From positions 16,291 to 80,290 of the forward strand of contig CAILLA010000128.1 of the NCBI GenBank assembly GCA_903834925.1: 64,000 bases of DNA. The letters run 5' to 3'. Position 1 is the stretch's first letter, and every line of letters begins with the position of its first letter. Below the pieces are notes generated by a model. The model saw only the letters and a program-made list of their open reading frames with translations. It had not been told where the DNA came from and made no database searches. A program made the translations under genes and the position numbers. This document shows positions 17,737-28,215 of the stretch, piece by piece. This stretch comes from an uncultured Schlesneria sp. (lineage in GTDB: Bacteria > Planctomycetota > Planctomycetia > Planctomycetales > Planctomycetaceae).

Positions 17737-19992
17737 ATGAACGAACAAATTGCCATCAGACATGAATATCGATGGTGTGTGATCCTGTTGGCTCTGTTTG
17801 GCGGAAACATCGCCAATTGCCACTTAAACGCTGAGGATTGGGGAGCCTATTCGATTATTCCCGCGAGTGCTCCATCGCTCGTTCTCGAAGCGGTTGGAAC
17901 GGGTGTTGATGAAGGGACGATCGTCTCAATTGGCAAGCCGGGCAAAACATCAAATCAAAAATGGATCATCACACCCAAGGGGGATAACCTTTATTCGGTC
18001 AAACCGAGTTCAGCGTCCGAGCTTGTCTTATCTGCCGCGCGCGGGGCTACGGCTCATGGAACTGCGATTGTCCTCGAAAAGGACAAAGGAGAGCCTTGGC
18101 AACTTTGGGAGTTGAAGAAGCATGACAGTGGCTTCTACAGCTTGATCCCCAAACACGCGCCTCAGATGGGGTTGGATCACTTCGGCGGAAAACAGAGTCC
18201 CGGTGCGAAAATTGACTTGTGGACATACAAAGCAGACGACCAGCATCTGCATTGGATCATTAAGCCACTCGCTGGAACGGTTTCTTCAACAGCAGGCAGT
18301 TCGACAGAGACGGAATCGACTTACGTCATTCCTGAGATCAAACCAGAAGATGTCCCTGCGGGGGAAGTCAAGTCTTTTTTGTTTACTGACAGTGCCATCT
18401 ATCCAGGGACGGTTCGAGATGTGACCGTATTTGTTCCAGCTCAATATGATCGATCCAAGCCCGCTTGCGTCTATGTCAAAACGGACGGCTACAACCCTCA
18501 CGAAAAGGGGATTCTCGAAACGCTGATCGCGACAAAAGAAATCCCCGTAACAGTCGGTGTGTTTGTCAGGCCAGGTGACTTGCCTGCTACGGTGAAGAAC
18601 ACGATGGGCCGCCGAAATCGGTGCTTTGAATACGATGGGGTCGGGGATCATCACGTTCGTTTTCTGGTCGATGAACTCTTGCCATTCATCGCCAAAAAAT
18701 TCGATTTGAACTTATCCAACAGCGGAAATGATCGGTGTATCGCTGGTGGAAGTAGCGGTGGGATTGCTGCCTTTAACGCCGCTTGGGAGCGTCCCGATGC
18801 ATTCAGTCGAGTCTATGCCAATAGCGGTAGTTTCGTTGCGTTTCGGGGTGGCCATGAATTCCCGACACTGGTGCGTAAGTTCGAAGCCAAGCCGATTCGC
18901 GCGTTTCTCACGACAGGGATGAGAGACATGGAAAACTGTGCTGGCGACTGGTTTCTGCTTGATCAGGAGATGGACAAGTCATTGCGATTTTCGGGATACG
19001 ATTACAAATTCCGGATCATTAACGGCGGGCACGTTGCAGGCTATTACGAGAATTTTCCCGAGGCGATGAGCTACATCTGGAAAGACTGGCCTCAACCAGT
19101 CAAGGCTGGACCGAGTGCTCCTCGGGCGCAAGAAATCATTATTCCCGATGAGAACTGGGAACTGGTCTCACAAAACCGGACGTCGGGCATCGGCCCCACT
19201 TTCAACGCGAAGGGTGAAGTCCTTTTTGTCGATCCGTCCGCAAATCAGATTCACTTAATTGACGTTAACGGAAAGATGACGGAATTCCTGTCGGATGCCG
19301 GTCAGGCAAACGGCCTTTCCGTCGGGCCGGACGGCCAACTGTATACCGCTTCGAGCAAGACCGGAAAGGTGATGCGTTATGGATTCAAGGGCGATGGCAG
19401 TTTTGATACCGAGGGACGGTTGGTTGTCGATGGATTGCCGGGTGAGCACGTGCTTGCGACTCCAACGGGTGGATTGTATGTGACCAGCAACGCAACCTCG
19501 TCTCAAGAATCGGGGTCGGTCTGGTTTGTCAAAGACGGTAAAAAGACAGAGGTCGGCACAGGCATCAAGCTCGCCACGGGACTGGCTTACCGGCCTGATC
19601 AATGGCTGCTTTCGGTGGCTGACGGACATTCGAAATGGGTGCATAGCTTCCAGATCAATACGGATGGGACTCTGACAAACCAGGAACGCTTTTTCTGGTT
19701 ACATGTCCCGGACTGGGAAGACGACGCGGGCGGTCAGTCGGTCTGTTATGCGAAAGAAGGTCAGCTGCTGGTCGCGACTCGCTGGGGAGTTCAGATTTGT
19801 GCCGATGATGGTCCGACTCAAGTAATACTACCGCTCCCTGACCGAAGTCGCATTTTCGGTCTCTGTTTTGGCGGGAAGGATTTCGATACTCTTTTCGCGT
19901 TCAGTGCCGACAAAATCTGGAGGCGTAAGTTAAAGCTTCACGGGATCGGCGCATTCTCACCCTGGATGCCAGCACATGGGTCCAAACTGTAA
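17737..19992 (+). CDS. Exported ricin-like / esterase / SMP-30 fusion protein
   Basis: 751 residues with an N-terminal signal (about 1-30). Three modules follow. Residues about 32-190 form a ricin-type beta-trefoil with repeated Q-x-W/H-W ends (NQKWIITP, WQLWELK, LHWIIKP). Residues about 210-455 form an esterase of the enterochelin/feruloyl type, with nucleophile Ser339 in GGSSGG and a GGHVAGYY histidine segment. Residues about 465-745 form a gluconolactonase/SMP-30 propeller (GLSVGPDGQLYTAS, GLAYRPDQWLLSVADG). A plausible job is binding a glycan, cleaving an ester and hydrolysing a sugar lactone. The lactate permease follows 11 bases downstream. Confidence 0.85.
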   Translation: MNEQIAIRHEYRWCVILLALFGGNIANCHLNAEDWGAYSIIPASAPSLVLEAVGTGVDEGTIVSIGKPGKTSNQKWIITPKGDNLYSVKPSSASELVLSAARGATAHGTAIVLEKDKGEPWQLWELKKHDSGFYSLIPKHAPQMGLDHFGGKQSPGAKIDLWTYKADDQHLHWIIKPLAGTVSSTAGSSTETESTYVIPEIKPEDVPAGEVKSFLFTDSAIYPGTVRDVTVFVPAQYDRSKPACVYVKTDGYNPHEKGILETLIATKEIPVTVGVFVRPGDLPATVKNTMGRRNRCFEYDGVGDHHVRFLVDELLPFIAKKFDLNLSNSGNDRCIAGGSSGGIAAFNAAWERPDAFSRVYANSGSFVAFRGGHEFPTLVRKFEAKPIRAFLTTGMRDMENCAGDWFLLDQEMDKSLRFSGYDYKFRIINGGHVAGYYENFPEAMSYIWKDWPQPVKAGPSAPRAQEIIIPDENWELVSQNRTSGIGPTFNAKGEVLFVDPSANQIHLIDVNGKMTEFLSDAGQANGLSVGPDGQLYTASSKTGKVMRYGFKGDGSFDTEGRLVVDGLPGEHVLATPTGGLYVTSNATSSQESGSVWFVKDGKKTEVGTGIKLATGLAYRPDQWLLSVADGHSKWVHSFQINTDGTLTNQERFFWLHVPDWEDDAGGQSVCYAKEGQLLVATRWGVQICADDGPTQVILPLPDRSRIFGLCFGGKDFDTLFAFSADKIWRRKLKLHGIGAFSPWMPAHGSKL

Positions 19993-20003
19993 AGAGCGAA
20001 TTG

Positions 20004-21683
20004 ATGGATTGGGTTCAGGTTTACGATCCGTGCGGCTCGCCGTTCTGGTCAACGCTGCTTGCCGCATTACCGATCATTACTTTGCTGGGCCTACTTGCCG
20101 GCGGGGTTGATGCCCCGAAATCAGCGCTAGCGGGATTGGTTGCCGCTTTATTGGTGGCGATTTTCGGGTTTGGCATGCCTGCCGTCGCAGCGATTGCTTC
20201 GGCGATTTATGGAGCCTGTTTTGGACTGTTACCGATTGGATGGATCGTTGTCGCGGCAGTGTTTCTGTTTCATCTGACAGTCATGGGCGGACAATTTGAA
20301 GTCGTGAAACGATCGGTCGTGGCGCTGTCCCCGGATCGCCGCGTGCAGGCACTGTTAATTGCATTTTGTTTCGGGACATTTATTGAAGGGGCCGCCGGGT
20401 TTGGCACGCCCGTCGCCATTTGCTCGGCGCTGATGATCGGGCTGGGTTTCTCGCCACTTTATGCGGCGGGCCTCGCTTTGATCGCCAATACGTCACCTGT
20501 TGCGTTCGGAGCTTTGGGAACGCCGATTATTACACTGGCAAAAGTCTCTGGCCTCGATGAAATGGCATTATCTCAGATGGCAGGGCGACAACTTCCGTTA
20601 TTCTCACTGATCGTTCCCGTCTGGCTCGTGGCAATCATGTCGGGATGGCGCGGAGTTGTAGGATGCTGGCCTGCAATCGTTGTTTGCGGCGGGACATTCG
20701 CATTTTTGCAATTTGTCATGGCAAATTTTCACGGTCCCGCTTTGGTTGATGTTGTCGGAGGATTGGGATCACTGATTGTTCTTGCGGTGATGTTACGGTT
20801 CTGGCAACCCAAGACGATCTGGCGTTTTCCGAGCGAACCGGTCGTTGTGACGGTTTCCTCACAATCGCGATTGACCACAGACAAGATCATTTACGCATGG
20901 ATGCCCTGGGTCTTTTTATCGGTGTTCGTTTTTACGTGGGGTTTCCTGAAAGTGCCGTTGAGTGGTGGCCCTGACAATGAACCGAATGCATTGGCGGGGT
21001 ATACGAAATTCGCTTTGCGGGTCCCCGGACTTCACAACCGGGTGTATCGAACAGCCCCGGTCGCTCCTGTCGCCGATGGAGCCGACCGAGCGGCCGAGGC
21101 GGAGAAAGCGGTGTTCGAGATTCCCTGGCTTGGCACAACAGGTACGGGAATCTTCCTCGCCGCGTTGCTGACCGCATTCTGGTTGAGAATTCCCGCCAAG
21201 GAATTTGTCAGGCAGTTCGGTTGTACCGTTTGGGAAATGCGTTGGGCCTTGTTCACGATCGCAGCGATGCTTGCCTTGGCTTTTACGACCAAATACGGCG
21301 GTAGCGACGCCACAATGGGGCTGGCTTTCACACGGACTGGACCGCTTTACCCCTTTTTTGCCCCGCTTTTGGGTTGGTTGGGTGTTGCATTGACTGGTAG
21401 TGACACCTCGTCGAATGCCTTGTTTGGTAGCTTGCAACGCATTACCGCAGAGCAATTGGGGCTGAACCCGACTTTAATCGTTGCTTCGAACAGTACTGGC
21501 GGAGTCATGGGAAAGATGATCGATGCCCAAAGCATCGTTGTCGCGGCGGTGGCGACGGATCAAAAAGGGGGCGAAGGAGCAATTCTACGGTTTGTCTTTC
21601 TGCACAGCGTCGTACTTGCAGCGTTAGTTGGTGCCTTGACGATGATTCAGGCATATTTTTTGACTTGGATGATCCCGGGCTGA
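20004..21683 (+). CDS. lctP: L-lactate permease family transporter
   Basis: 559 residues from ATG 20004 (a TTG at 20001 is adjacent), with AAGAG just upstream. It is strongly hydrophobic, with about 12-14 membrane helices. Family motifs include FIEGAAGFGTPVAICSALMI, NTSPVAFGALGTPI, LTGSDTSSNALFG and ASNSTGGVMGKMIDAQSI, all typical of LctP/GlcA lactate/glycolate proton symporters. An insertion of about 60 residues with a charged segment (DGADRAAEAEKAVFEIPW) lies mid-protein in the usual loop. It is co-transcribed with the esterase/SMP-30 gene, so it may take up the hydroxy acid that protein releases; that link is inference. Confidence 0.92.
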   Translation: MDWVQVYDPCGSPFWSTLLAALPIITLLGLLAGGVDAPKSALAGLVAALLVAIFGFGMPAVAAIASAIYGACFGLLPIGWIVVAAVFLFHLTVMGGQFEVVKRSVVALSPDRRVQALLIAFCFGTFIEGAAGFGTPVAICSALMIGLGFSPLYAAGLALIANTSPVAFGALGTPIITLAKVSGLDEMALSQMAGRQLPLFSLIVPVWLVAIMSGWRGVVGCWPAIVVCGGTFAFLQFVMANFHGPALVDVVGGLGSLIVLAVMLRFWQPKTIWRFPSEPVVVTVSSQSRLTTDKIIYAWMPWVFLSVFVFTWGFLKVPLSGGPDNEPNALAGYTKFALRVPGLHNRVYRTAPVAPVADGADRAAEAEKAVFEIPWLGTTGTGIFLAALLTAFWLRIPAKEFVRQFGCTVWEMRWALFTIAAMLALAFTTKYGGSDATMGLAFTRTGPLYPFFAPLLGWLGVALTGSDTSSNALFGSLQRITAEQLGLNPTLIVASNSTGGVMGKMIDAQSIVVAAVATDQKGGEGAILRFVFLHSVVLAALVGALTMIQAYFLTWMIPG

Positions 21684-21861
21684 CAAATTACCTGGCCATC
21701 CGTTAAACGTCAGGGGGTTTGCCAGTGTCATCCGAAAGAATCATGTTTTGACATCGTCTCCTGCTTGATTTCGATGGCCCTTTCTTTCAGAATCCCAGTT
21801 AGACCGGTGGAACCGGTGAGTGCCGGGACGAATATTCAAGCGACTGCGGAGCGATGGCCAG

Positions 21862-22497
21862 ATGTCGATCGAACGTGCAGAAAAATTAAAAGAAGTACTG
21901 ACGGACAAGTTTGTCGTCGTTGATGCTGACATTCCAGAGCTTCGTCGGTTTGAAAATTGGACCGGTAAAGTCAGAACGGTCAACATGAATTGTCGAGCTT
22001 TGGTCGAGTTTGATGGCCCGGTCGATATCGGCTGGTACGATATTGATCCTGATTATCTGAAGGTCGTCGACGCACCCGTCAAGAAAGCCCCGGCGCCCGC
22101 TGCGAAGGCCGCTCCTGCGGCAAAAGCAGCTCCCGCCGAGGCCAAACCTGTCGCAAAGCCAGCAGCCACGGCTGGAAAAAGTCCGCTTGATGCAATCCGT
22201 GCCCAACAGGCCGCGAAAGCAGGAGCGGTCCCGGCGGCAGCAGGAGCAGCGAAACCTTCGCCGCTGGATATGATCCGCAAGCAGCAGGCTGCGAAGGCTG
22301 CCGCAGCCGCGCCGGTTGAGACCGCGCCCGCAGCACCCGCAGCTGTTGCAACACCAGAAGTTGCTGCCCCTGAACCGATCCCGGTTGTCGTAGCCCCTGT
22401 TGAGACACCGAAGCCGATTCCCACAACAGGTGCCGATGGCAAGCCACTTTCCAAGCTTGAGATGATTCGCCTTCAAGGCGCTGCCAAGAAGCAGTAA
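21862..22497 (+). CDS. Ala/Pro-rich protein with three (S)PLD-x-IR-x-Q motifs
   Basis: 211 residues from ATG 21862 (GGAG lies about 11 bases before it; ATG 21820 would add 14 poorly fitting residues). Residues 1-70 are a compact domain: a helix, then [20 protein letters not shown] and [17 protein letters not shown], which looks like a small beta-barrel of KOW/SH3 type. The rest is low-complexity Ala/Pro/Lys broken by three related units: [26 protein letters not shown] and [13 protein letters not shown] at the C-terminus. The spacing suggests short linear binding motifs. It is 32 bases upstream of hemL and probably co-transcribed. Function unknown. Confidence 0.75.
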   Translation: MSIERAEKLKEVLTDKFVVVDADIPELRRFENWTGKVRTVNMNCRALVEFDGPVDIGWYDIDPDYLKVVDAPVKKAPAPAAKAAPAAKAAPAEAKPVAKPAATAGKSPLDAIRAQQAAKAGAVPAAAGAAKPSPLDMIRKQQAAKAAAAAPVETAPAAPAAVATPEVAAPEPIPVVVAPVETPKPIPTTGADGKPLSKLEMIRLQGAAKKQ

Positions 22498-22529
22498 CGA
22501 TTTTCCTAACTCGCTGTCAGATTGACTTC

Positions 22530-23828
22530 ATGACTTTCACTCAGCGGCAGAGTCAGGAACACTTCCTGCGTGCCCAAAAATCCATTCCAGGCGGTGTCAA
22601 CAGCCCCGCCCGAGCGTTCGGGGCAGTCGGCGGGTCGCCTGTTGTCATGGATCGCGCCGACGGAGCCTATCTCTTCGACATCGATGGCAACCGGTATATC
22701 GACTATATCGGATCGTGGGGTCCCCACATTCTGGGTCACCGGCATCCCGCTGTAATTGATGCGATTCATGCGGCTCTTGCTAAAGGGACGAGCTTTGGTG
22801 CCCCATGCGAGCTGGAAACCCAACTTGCCGAATTGGTGATCGACGCCGTACCGTCGATTGAACGCGTTCGCATGGTGAATTCCGGTACCGAAGCAACGAT
22901 GAGTGCCATTCGTGTGGCGCGAGGATTCACCGGTCGAAATGTACTCGTCAAGTTTGCCGGTTGTTATCACGGACACGTCGATAGTTTGCTTGTGAAGGCC
23001 GGAAGTGGCGCGTTGACATTGGGAACACCATCAAGTCCGGGAGTTCCGCCAGGATGTACTGCCGACACGATCGTGCTTGAATACAATGATCCCCAACGAC
23101 TTGACGAGGCATTTACTGCACGAGGGAAAGAGATTGCCGCGATCATTTTGGAGCCGGTTGTGGGAAACATGGGAGTTGTCATTCCAACTCCAGAATTTCT
23201 AAAGGCTCTTCAAAACGTCTGTCAAAAATACGGGTCTCTGTTGATTTTCGACGAGGTGATGACGGGATTCCGCGTTGCCTATGGCGGCGCACAGGCTCGT
23301 TTCGGAATCCGGCCCGATCTGACAACATTGGGAAAGATCATCGGCGGAGGCCTTCCCGTTGGAGCCTACGGCGGTCGTGCGGACATCATGAATGTTGTTT
23401 CTCCCGTCGGCCCGGTTTATCAGGCAGGAACGCTGTCCGGGAATCCGGTTGCGATGGCGAGTGGAATTGCGACATTAACCAGGCTCAAAGAATCCAACCC
23501 GTATCCACAGTTGGAATCGATGACAAAGTTGCTGGTAACCGGGCTTTCAAAACTGGCAACGGACGCGGGAATTCCACATACGATCCCACAAGTCGGCAGC
23601 ATGTTTACTTTGTTTTTTAACCCTTCCGTAGTGACAAACCTGGAAGTTGCATCGAAGAGCGACACCAAGGCCTTTGCACGTTACTTCCATGCCATGCTCG
23701 AGCGAGGGATTTATCTGGCTTGTAGTCAGTTTGAAGCCAATTTTGTTTCCGCAGCCCACACAGACGCGGATCTGAACGCCACGCTGAATGCTGCCAAGCA
23801 AGCATTCAAAATCGTCGCAGCGGCTTGA
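22530..23828 (+). CDS. hemL: Glutamate-1-semialdehyde 2,1-aminomutase
   Basis: 432 residues, the family length. It converts glutamate-1-semialdehyde to 5-aminolevulinate in the C5 pathway of tetrapyrrole synthesis, in the cytoplasm, using pyridoxal phosphate. The N-terminal [11 protein letters not shown] is diagnostic. [17 protein letters not shown] binds the cofactor phosphate, [11 protein letters not shown] holds the aspartate, and Lys269 in [18 protein letters not shown] is the Schiff-base lysine. [10 protein letters not shown] completes the set. No part is missing. Confidence 0.97.
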   Translation: MTFTQRQSQEHFLRAQKSIPGGVNSPARAFGAVGGSPVVMDRADGAYLFDIDGNRYIDYIGSWGPHILGHRHPAVIDAIHAALAKGTSFGAPCELETQLAELVIDAVPSIERVRMVNSGTEATMSAIRVARGFTGRNVLVKFAGCYHGHVDSLLVKAGSGALTLGTPSSPGVPPGCTADTIVLEYNDPQRLDEAFTARGKEIAAIILEPVVGNMGVVIPTPEFLKALQNVCQKYGSLLIFDEVMTGFRVAYGGAQARFGIRPDLTTLGKIIGGGLPVGAYGGRADIMNVVSPVGPVYQAGTLSGNPVAMASGIATLTRLKESNPYPQLESMTKLLVTGLSKLATDAGIPHTIPQVGSMFTLFFNPSVVTNLEVASKSDTKAFARYFHAMLERGIYLACSQFEANFVSAAHTDADLNATLNAAKQAFKIVAAA

Positions 23829-23989
23829 TTGAATTACGAAGTCACCAAGCGGTTGTTCCCGACTGGAGGTATGTGTGGCAACGGTTTGGCTTGTGGGAAG
23901 GGACTAACGGAATCATCATAGACTTCTAATGCAACGCGAAACTCACATCGGTGATTCGCCTCTTGGCAATTCGCATCAAGGTGATCGTA

Positions 23990-26900
23990 ATGGCTCGTAT
24001 CTATCCTGTTGTGGTCGGTTGTCTGATTGCGATTTTTTTTGGATTCCAAGTCGTTGCGGCCGAGCCGAAAGCCGTTGATTTCAATCGCGACATCCGTCCG
24101 ATTCTCTCGGACAATTGCTTCGCGTGTCACGGCCCAGACGAAGCGAACCGGAAAGGTGGATTGCGGCTCGACAGGCCTGAACAGGCCATCGTCCCTGCGG
24201 AATCGGGCGAAGTAGCGATCGTTCCTGGACAGCCTTCTGCCAGCAACCTGATCAATCGCGTGACCAGTACAAATCCAGATTTTGTTATGCCACCGCCATC
24301 TTCTAAGAAGGGATCGCTCTCAATAGACCAGATCAAGTTGCTGGATCGGTGGATTACTCAAGGTGCCGAATACACATCGCACTGGGCGTTTAAGGCTCCC
24401 GTTCGACCTCAAGTACCAGATTTTTCAGCAAACGAATCAAATTGGGTGAGGAACCCGATCGATGCTTTCATCCTGACAAAACTCAAATCAGAAGGGTTAA
24501 CGCCATCAAGCCCGGCAGACCGCATTACCTGGCTGCGACGGCTTAGCCTGGATGTTGTCGGTCTGCCACCGTCGATTTCGGATGTCGATGGCTACCTTGC
24601 AGACAACAGTTCGGATGCTGACACGAAGCAGATTGAGCGACTGCTGAAGTCGCCTCATTACGGCGAGAGATGGGGGCGACACTGGCTTGACGCCGCGCGA
24701 TACGCGGATTCGGACGGATTTGAAAAGGATAAATCGCGACAAGTCTGGTTCTACCGTGATTGGGTTGTGAATGCATTGAATCGAGACTTGCCCTACGACC
24801 AGTTTATCATTGAGCAAATTGCAGGAGATCTGCTTCCAGATCCGACTCAAGACCAGATTGTCGCAACGGGATTCCTGAGAAATTCGATGCTGAATGAAGA
24901 AGGAGGAGTCGATCCAGAGCAATTCCGGATGGATGCGATGTTCGACCGGATGGATGCGATCGGCAAAAGCATTCTGGGACTGACAATCCAGTGTACCCAA
25001 TGCCATTCGCACAAATACGACCCCATGACGCACGAAGAGTACTACCGTCTCTTCGCGTTCCTCAATAATGATCATGAAGAACAGCGGGTGGTTTATACAA
25101 ACGACGAACTTATCAAGATTGCAGGATTGAAGGCCCAAATGGCCGAGATTGAACGGCAGCTTAAACAACAAACCCCTGACTGGCAAAACCGCCTTGACGC
25201 TTGGGAGCTTGCCACGAGGGTGAATGATGCTTCGAATGGTGTCGTTGAAGGGCGGGGGGGACAAAAAACCAAGTGGACGACATTAAGCCTGGTCAATACG
25301 GGCGATAACGGTCAGCGGTATTTTGATATGGGAGACGGATCAATCCTCGCTCAAGGGTATGCTCCAACAAAGTACTCGACGACACTCAGGGGGACGACCA
25401 ATTTGACGGGAATGACGGCAGTTCGTTTAGAGCTGTTGAACGACCCGAATCTGCCATGTAATGGTCCTGGGCGATCGTTTATGGGGACATCAGCCTTAAC
25501 CGAGGTCTCTGTGGAAGTGGCTGAGACCGGCCATCCCGAGAACAAGCGGACGGTCAAATTCGTACGGGCAACCGCCGACTATGGAAATCCCGAGCGTGAA
25601 CTGGAATCGAACTTTTACGATAAATCGAACAAGCGTCGTGTAACCGGCCCCGTCAATTTTGCGATCGATGGCAATGATGACACGGCATGGGGAATTGACG
25701 CGGGGCCGGGTCGCCGGAATGTTCCTCGAAACGCGGTCTTTGTTGCGGATCAACCATTCGGATATGAAGGCGGGACAACACTGAACATTGCTCTCAAGCA
25801 GAATCACGGGGGTTGGAACAGCGATGATCATATGAATAACAACCTCGGACGATTTCGGCTTTCCGTCACGACAGCGACCAATCCCGAAGCGGATCGAGTA
25901 CCAAAATCGGTTCGCGAAGTGCTAGCCATTCCTCGTGATCAACGAACCACAGAACACACTGCGTCAGTGTTTTCTTACTGGCGAACGACCGTTCCTGAAT
26001 TTCACTCGGCGAACGAACAGATTGAAGCACTTTGGCGGGAATGGCCGATTGGATCGACCACTTTGACTTTGCAACATCGGAAAGTGCCACGCGAGACACG
26101 GGTGTTGAAGCGGGGGGATTTCCTCAAGCCAGAAAAACCTGTGACGCCCGGCGTTCCCGCGTTCCTGCATCCGCTACCGCGCGAAGGCGAATCACAGAAT
26201 CTGAACCGGCTGACATTGGCAAATTGGCTGGTTGATCGACGAAGTCCGACGACTGCTCGTGTCATCGTGAACCGCGTCTGGCAGGCCTATTTCGGAACCG
26301 GTCTTGTCGGTACCCCGGAAGATATTGGTACACAGAGCGAACCTCCAAGTCACCCCCAGCTACTTGATTGGCTTGCTGTCGAACTGATGGAGCCGTCATT
26401 GATCCTTCCAGGTGAGACGGATTTAAGGCCGTGGAGTCTCAAGCATCTGCATCGGTTGATTCTGGGCAGTTCTCTCTATCATCAGTCGAGTCAGATCTCG
26501 CCGGAATTATTTGAACGCGACCAGTTCAATCGGTTGCTCGCCAGGGGGCCGAGGCTACGAGTCGAAGGCGAGGTCGTACGCGATATCGCACTCAGTGCCA
26601 GTGGTTTGTTAAATGAGAAACTGGGTGGTCCCAGCGTGTTCACCCCGGCACCGTCATTTCTGTTTTTGCCCCCTGCAAGTTATGGCCCGTTCACCTGGAC
26701 CGATGCGACGGGTCCAGATCGATACCGACGCGGGCTGTATACATTCAGGCGACGTTCGACGCCGTACCCGATGCTGACAAACTTCGACGTTCCAAACGCC
26801 GATTTTTCATGCGTCAGGCGCCCCCGATCAAATACGCCGCTTCAAGCACTGACAACACTCAACGAAACACTTTTCATGGAAGCCGCACGTGGCCTGTCGC

Positions 26901-27190
26901 TCCTGACGCTTAAAGAAGGAGGGGCAGATGAACATGCTCGATTGACATTTGCGTTTCGAAGATGTGTTTCGCGTCCCCCTATGCAAATCGAACAGGAAGT
27001 CCTGAGCGCGATGCTTGCCCGGCAAAAGGCGAGATTTCAAGGCAACGATTCCAAGCCATGGGATCTGGCAGCCAACGACCCGGATCATCCTCCTGAGCTT
27101 CCACCTGGGTCAACCCCGTCCGACGTCGCTGCATGGACTGTTGTCAGCAGAATTCTTTTGAATCTGGATGAAACGATGACAAAAGAATAG
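23990..27190 (+). CDS. PSCyt1/DUF1549/DUF1553 planctomycete secreted protein
   Basis: 1066 residues from ATG 23990, chosen for AAGGTG 7 bases upstream and because the signal peptide starts there. After the signal peptide comes the planctomycete cytochrome-like PSCyt1 domain: DNCFACHGPDEANRKGGLRL with a CxxCH haem motif. Then DUF1549 (DRITWLRRLSLDVVGLPPS, RWGRHWLDAARYADSDGFEK) holds a second CTQCHSHKYDP. A central variable, beta-rich region follows, then DUF1553 (NRLTLANWLVDRRSPTTARV, RVWQAYFGTGLVGTPEDIG, RPRSNTPLQALTTLNETLF). It is probably a periplasmic c-type cytochrome-like protein. The usual DUF1501 partner does not follow it. Confidence 0.9.
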   Translation: MARIYPVVVGCLIAIFFGFQVVAAEPKAVDFNRDIRPILSDNCFACHGPDEANRKGGLRLDRPEQAIVPAESGEVAIVPGQPSASNLINRVTSTNPDFVMPPPSSKKGSLSIDQIKLLDRWITQGAEYTSHWAFKAPVRPQVPDFSANESNWVRNPIDAFILTKLKSEGLTPSSPADRITWLRRLSLDVVGLPPSISDVDGYLADNSSDADTKQIERLLKSPHYGERWGRHWLDAARYADSDGFEKDKSRQVWFYRDWVVNALNRDLPYDQFIIEQIAGDLLPDPTQDQIVATGFLRNSMLNEEGGVDPEQFRMDAMFDRMDAIGKSILGLTIQCTQCHSHKYDPMTHEEYYRLFAFLNNDHEEQRVVYTNDELIKIAGLKAQMAEIERQLKQQTPDWQNRLDAWELATRVNDASNGVVEGRGGQKTKWTTLSLVNTGDNGQRYFDMGDGSILAQGYAPTKYSTTLRGTTNLTGMTAVRLELLNDPNLPCNGPGRSFMGTSALTEVSVEVAETGHPENKRTVKFVRATADYGNPERELESNFYDKSNKRRVTGPVNFAIDGNDDTAWGIDAGPGRRNVPRNAVFVADQPFGYEGGTTLNIALKQNHGGWNSDDHMNNNLGRFRLSVTTATNPEADRVPKSVREVLAIPRDQRTTEHTASVFSYWRTTVPEFHSANEQIEALWREWPIGSTTLTLQHRKVPRETRVLKRGDFLKPEKPVTPGVPAFLHPLPREGESQNLNRLTLANWLVDRRSPTTARVIVNRVWQAYFGTGLVGTPEDIGTQSEPPSHPQLLDWLAVELMEPSLILPGETDLRPWSLKHLHRLILGSSLYHQSSQISPELFERDQFNRLLARGPRLRVEGEVVRDIALSASGLLNEKLGGPSVFTPAPSFLFLPPASYGPFTWTDATGPDRYRRGLYTFRRRSTPYPMLTNFDVPNADFSCVRRPRSNTPLQALTTLNETLFMEAARGLSLLTLKEGGADEHARLTFAFRRCVSRPPMQIEQEVLSAMLARQKARFQGNDSKPWDLAANDPDHPPELPPGSTPSDVAAWTVVSRILLNLDETMTKE

Positions 27191-27265
27191 ACATCAGGAT
27201 CGATCTTCAACCCCAGCCAGACGTGGCAGTCGACCCGCGCAGTTTTACGGAGACCAGTGTAGACG

Positions 27266-27883
27266 ATGTTAGAACGAGTTGCGGCGGTGTCAATTATTAT
27301 CGGAACGGTTCTCGGAGTGATCGGACTTTGTTGGATGTTCATTCGTCTGATCGAAGTCTGGCTGCGAAAAATGCCCTGGAAGCGTTTGAAGGCACCTGCA
27401 TTACTGATCCTGCTTTCCTTGCTGATGACCGGATTGCCGATCGTAGTCAATTCGGCGCTGATCCGCGTGACCAGCCTCGGGCCGTTGGAAAAAATCGTGG
27501 CTGGGGAAAGGCATATCACTCTGACCGGATGGGATCGTCAAGACTACTCGGTCATTGCAAGCCGGACGGATACCATCGTCTTGCAAATGGCGAATGCCGA
27601 TGTGAAGGATGAAACTCTCAGGTATCTTCCTGGCCTGAAACAATTGCGCGAATTGGATTTGAATAATTCCCAAATCTCAGATGCGGGTCTGAAGGAAATT
27701 TCAGAGTTGCCAAAACTGCGAGATTTGCGTCTTGCTCGGACCAAGATCACCGACGATGGATTCCGACAATATTTGCTCGGTAAAGAAAGCCTGATGAATC
27801 TCGATTTGACCGAAACTGGAGTCGCTTCAAAGACAGTCCGTGAATGGAAAGCGGCAAATCCCGAACGCAAGGCATTGAAGTAG
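27266..27883 (+). CDS. Leucine-rich repeat membrane protein
   Basis: 205 residues, with GGAG 13 bases upstream of ATG 27266. Two membrane helices lie at about residues 5-27 and 43-65. From about residue 95 leucine-rich repeats of the type LKQLRELDLNNSQISDAGLK, LPKLRDLRLARTKITDDGFR and LMNLDLTETGV follow. Such LRRs bind proteins; many planctomycete LRR proteins share the IxDxGL pattern. It lies 75 bases after the DUF1553 gene and may be transcribed with it. Confidence 0.8.
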   Translation: MLERVAAVSIIIGTVLGVIGLCWMFIRLIEVWLRKMPWKRLKAPALLILLSLLMTGLPIVVNSALIRVTSLGPLEKIVAGERHITLTGWDRQDYSVIASRTDTIVLQMANADVKDETLRYLPGLKQLRELDLNNSQISDAGLKEISELPKLRDLRLARTKITDDGFRQYLLGKESLMNLDLTETGVASKTVREWKAANPERKALK

Positions 27884-28215
27884 CTTCGGGAAACCACGCA
27901 AACTTGTGTCTTTGGCTTCAATCCTTAAAAAAAGCCTTTTCGTCTGGATCAGTTTCTGACATTCTGATAGGATTTTGTCGAATTCCGCGTTACCTTTTTG
28001 CGTTTGATGGCAATTCAACATTAGAGAGTTGTTATAGTTTTCAAAGTTTCTGCGACGCAGAACGCAACGTTGATTTGTCTGTGTTGGTGGGAAAACAGGT
28101 AATCCTGTTTTTTTGCAGGAACTTTGGAAAGACGTGATCGTCGAAATCCTTTTTTACGTTGCTTTGGAGCGGGTGGTTGAAAGACCAAGACGCTTACGAG
28201 AGGATCGACAAGAGA
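27884..28215. other. Intergenic stretch with a terminator candidate
   Basis: 332 bases between the LRR gene and the FHA gene. Besides the hairpin at 28092-28114 there is an A-run and GGCTT...AAGCC weak pairing near 27921-27944. No gene is supported. Confidence 0.5.
28092..28114 (+). terminator. Rho-independent terminator candidate
   Basis: Perfect 8-bp stem AAAACAGG, loop TAAT, CCTGTTTT, with the T-run extending to 28114. It lies about 210 bases past the LRR gene stop and 100 bases before the FHA gene start. The stem is only half GC, so strength is uncertain. Confidence 0.5.

Noticed and set aside
21886..22476. Long minus-strand Cys/Arg-rich frame opposite the Ala/Pro-rich gene
   Set aside because: Antisense of low-complexity GC-rich codons; the plus strand has a proper domain and start.
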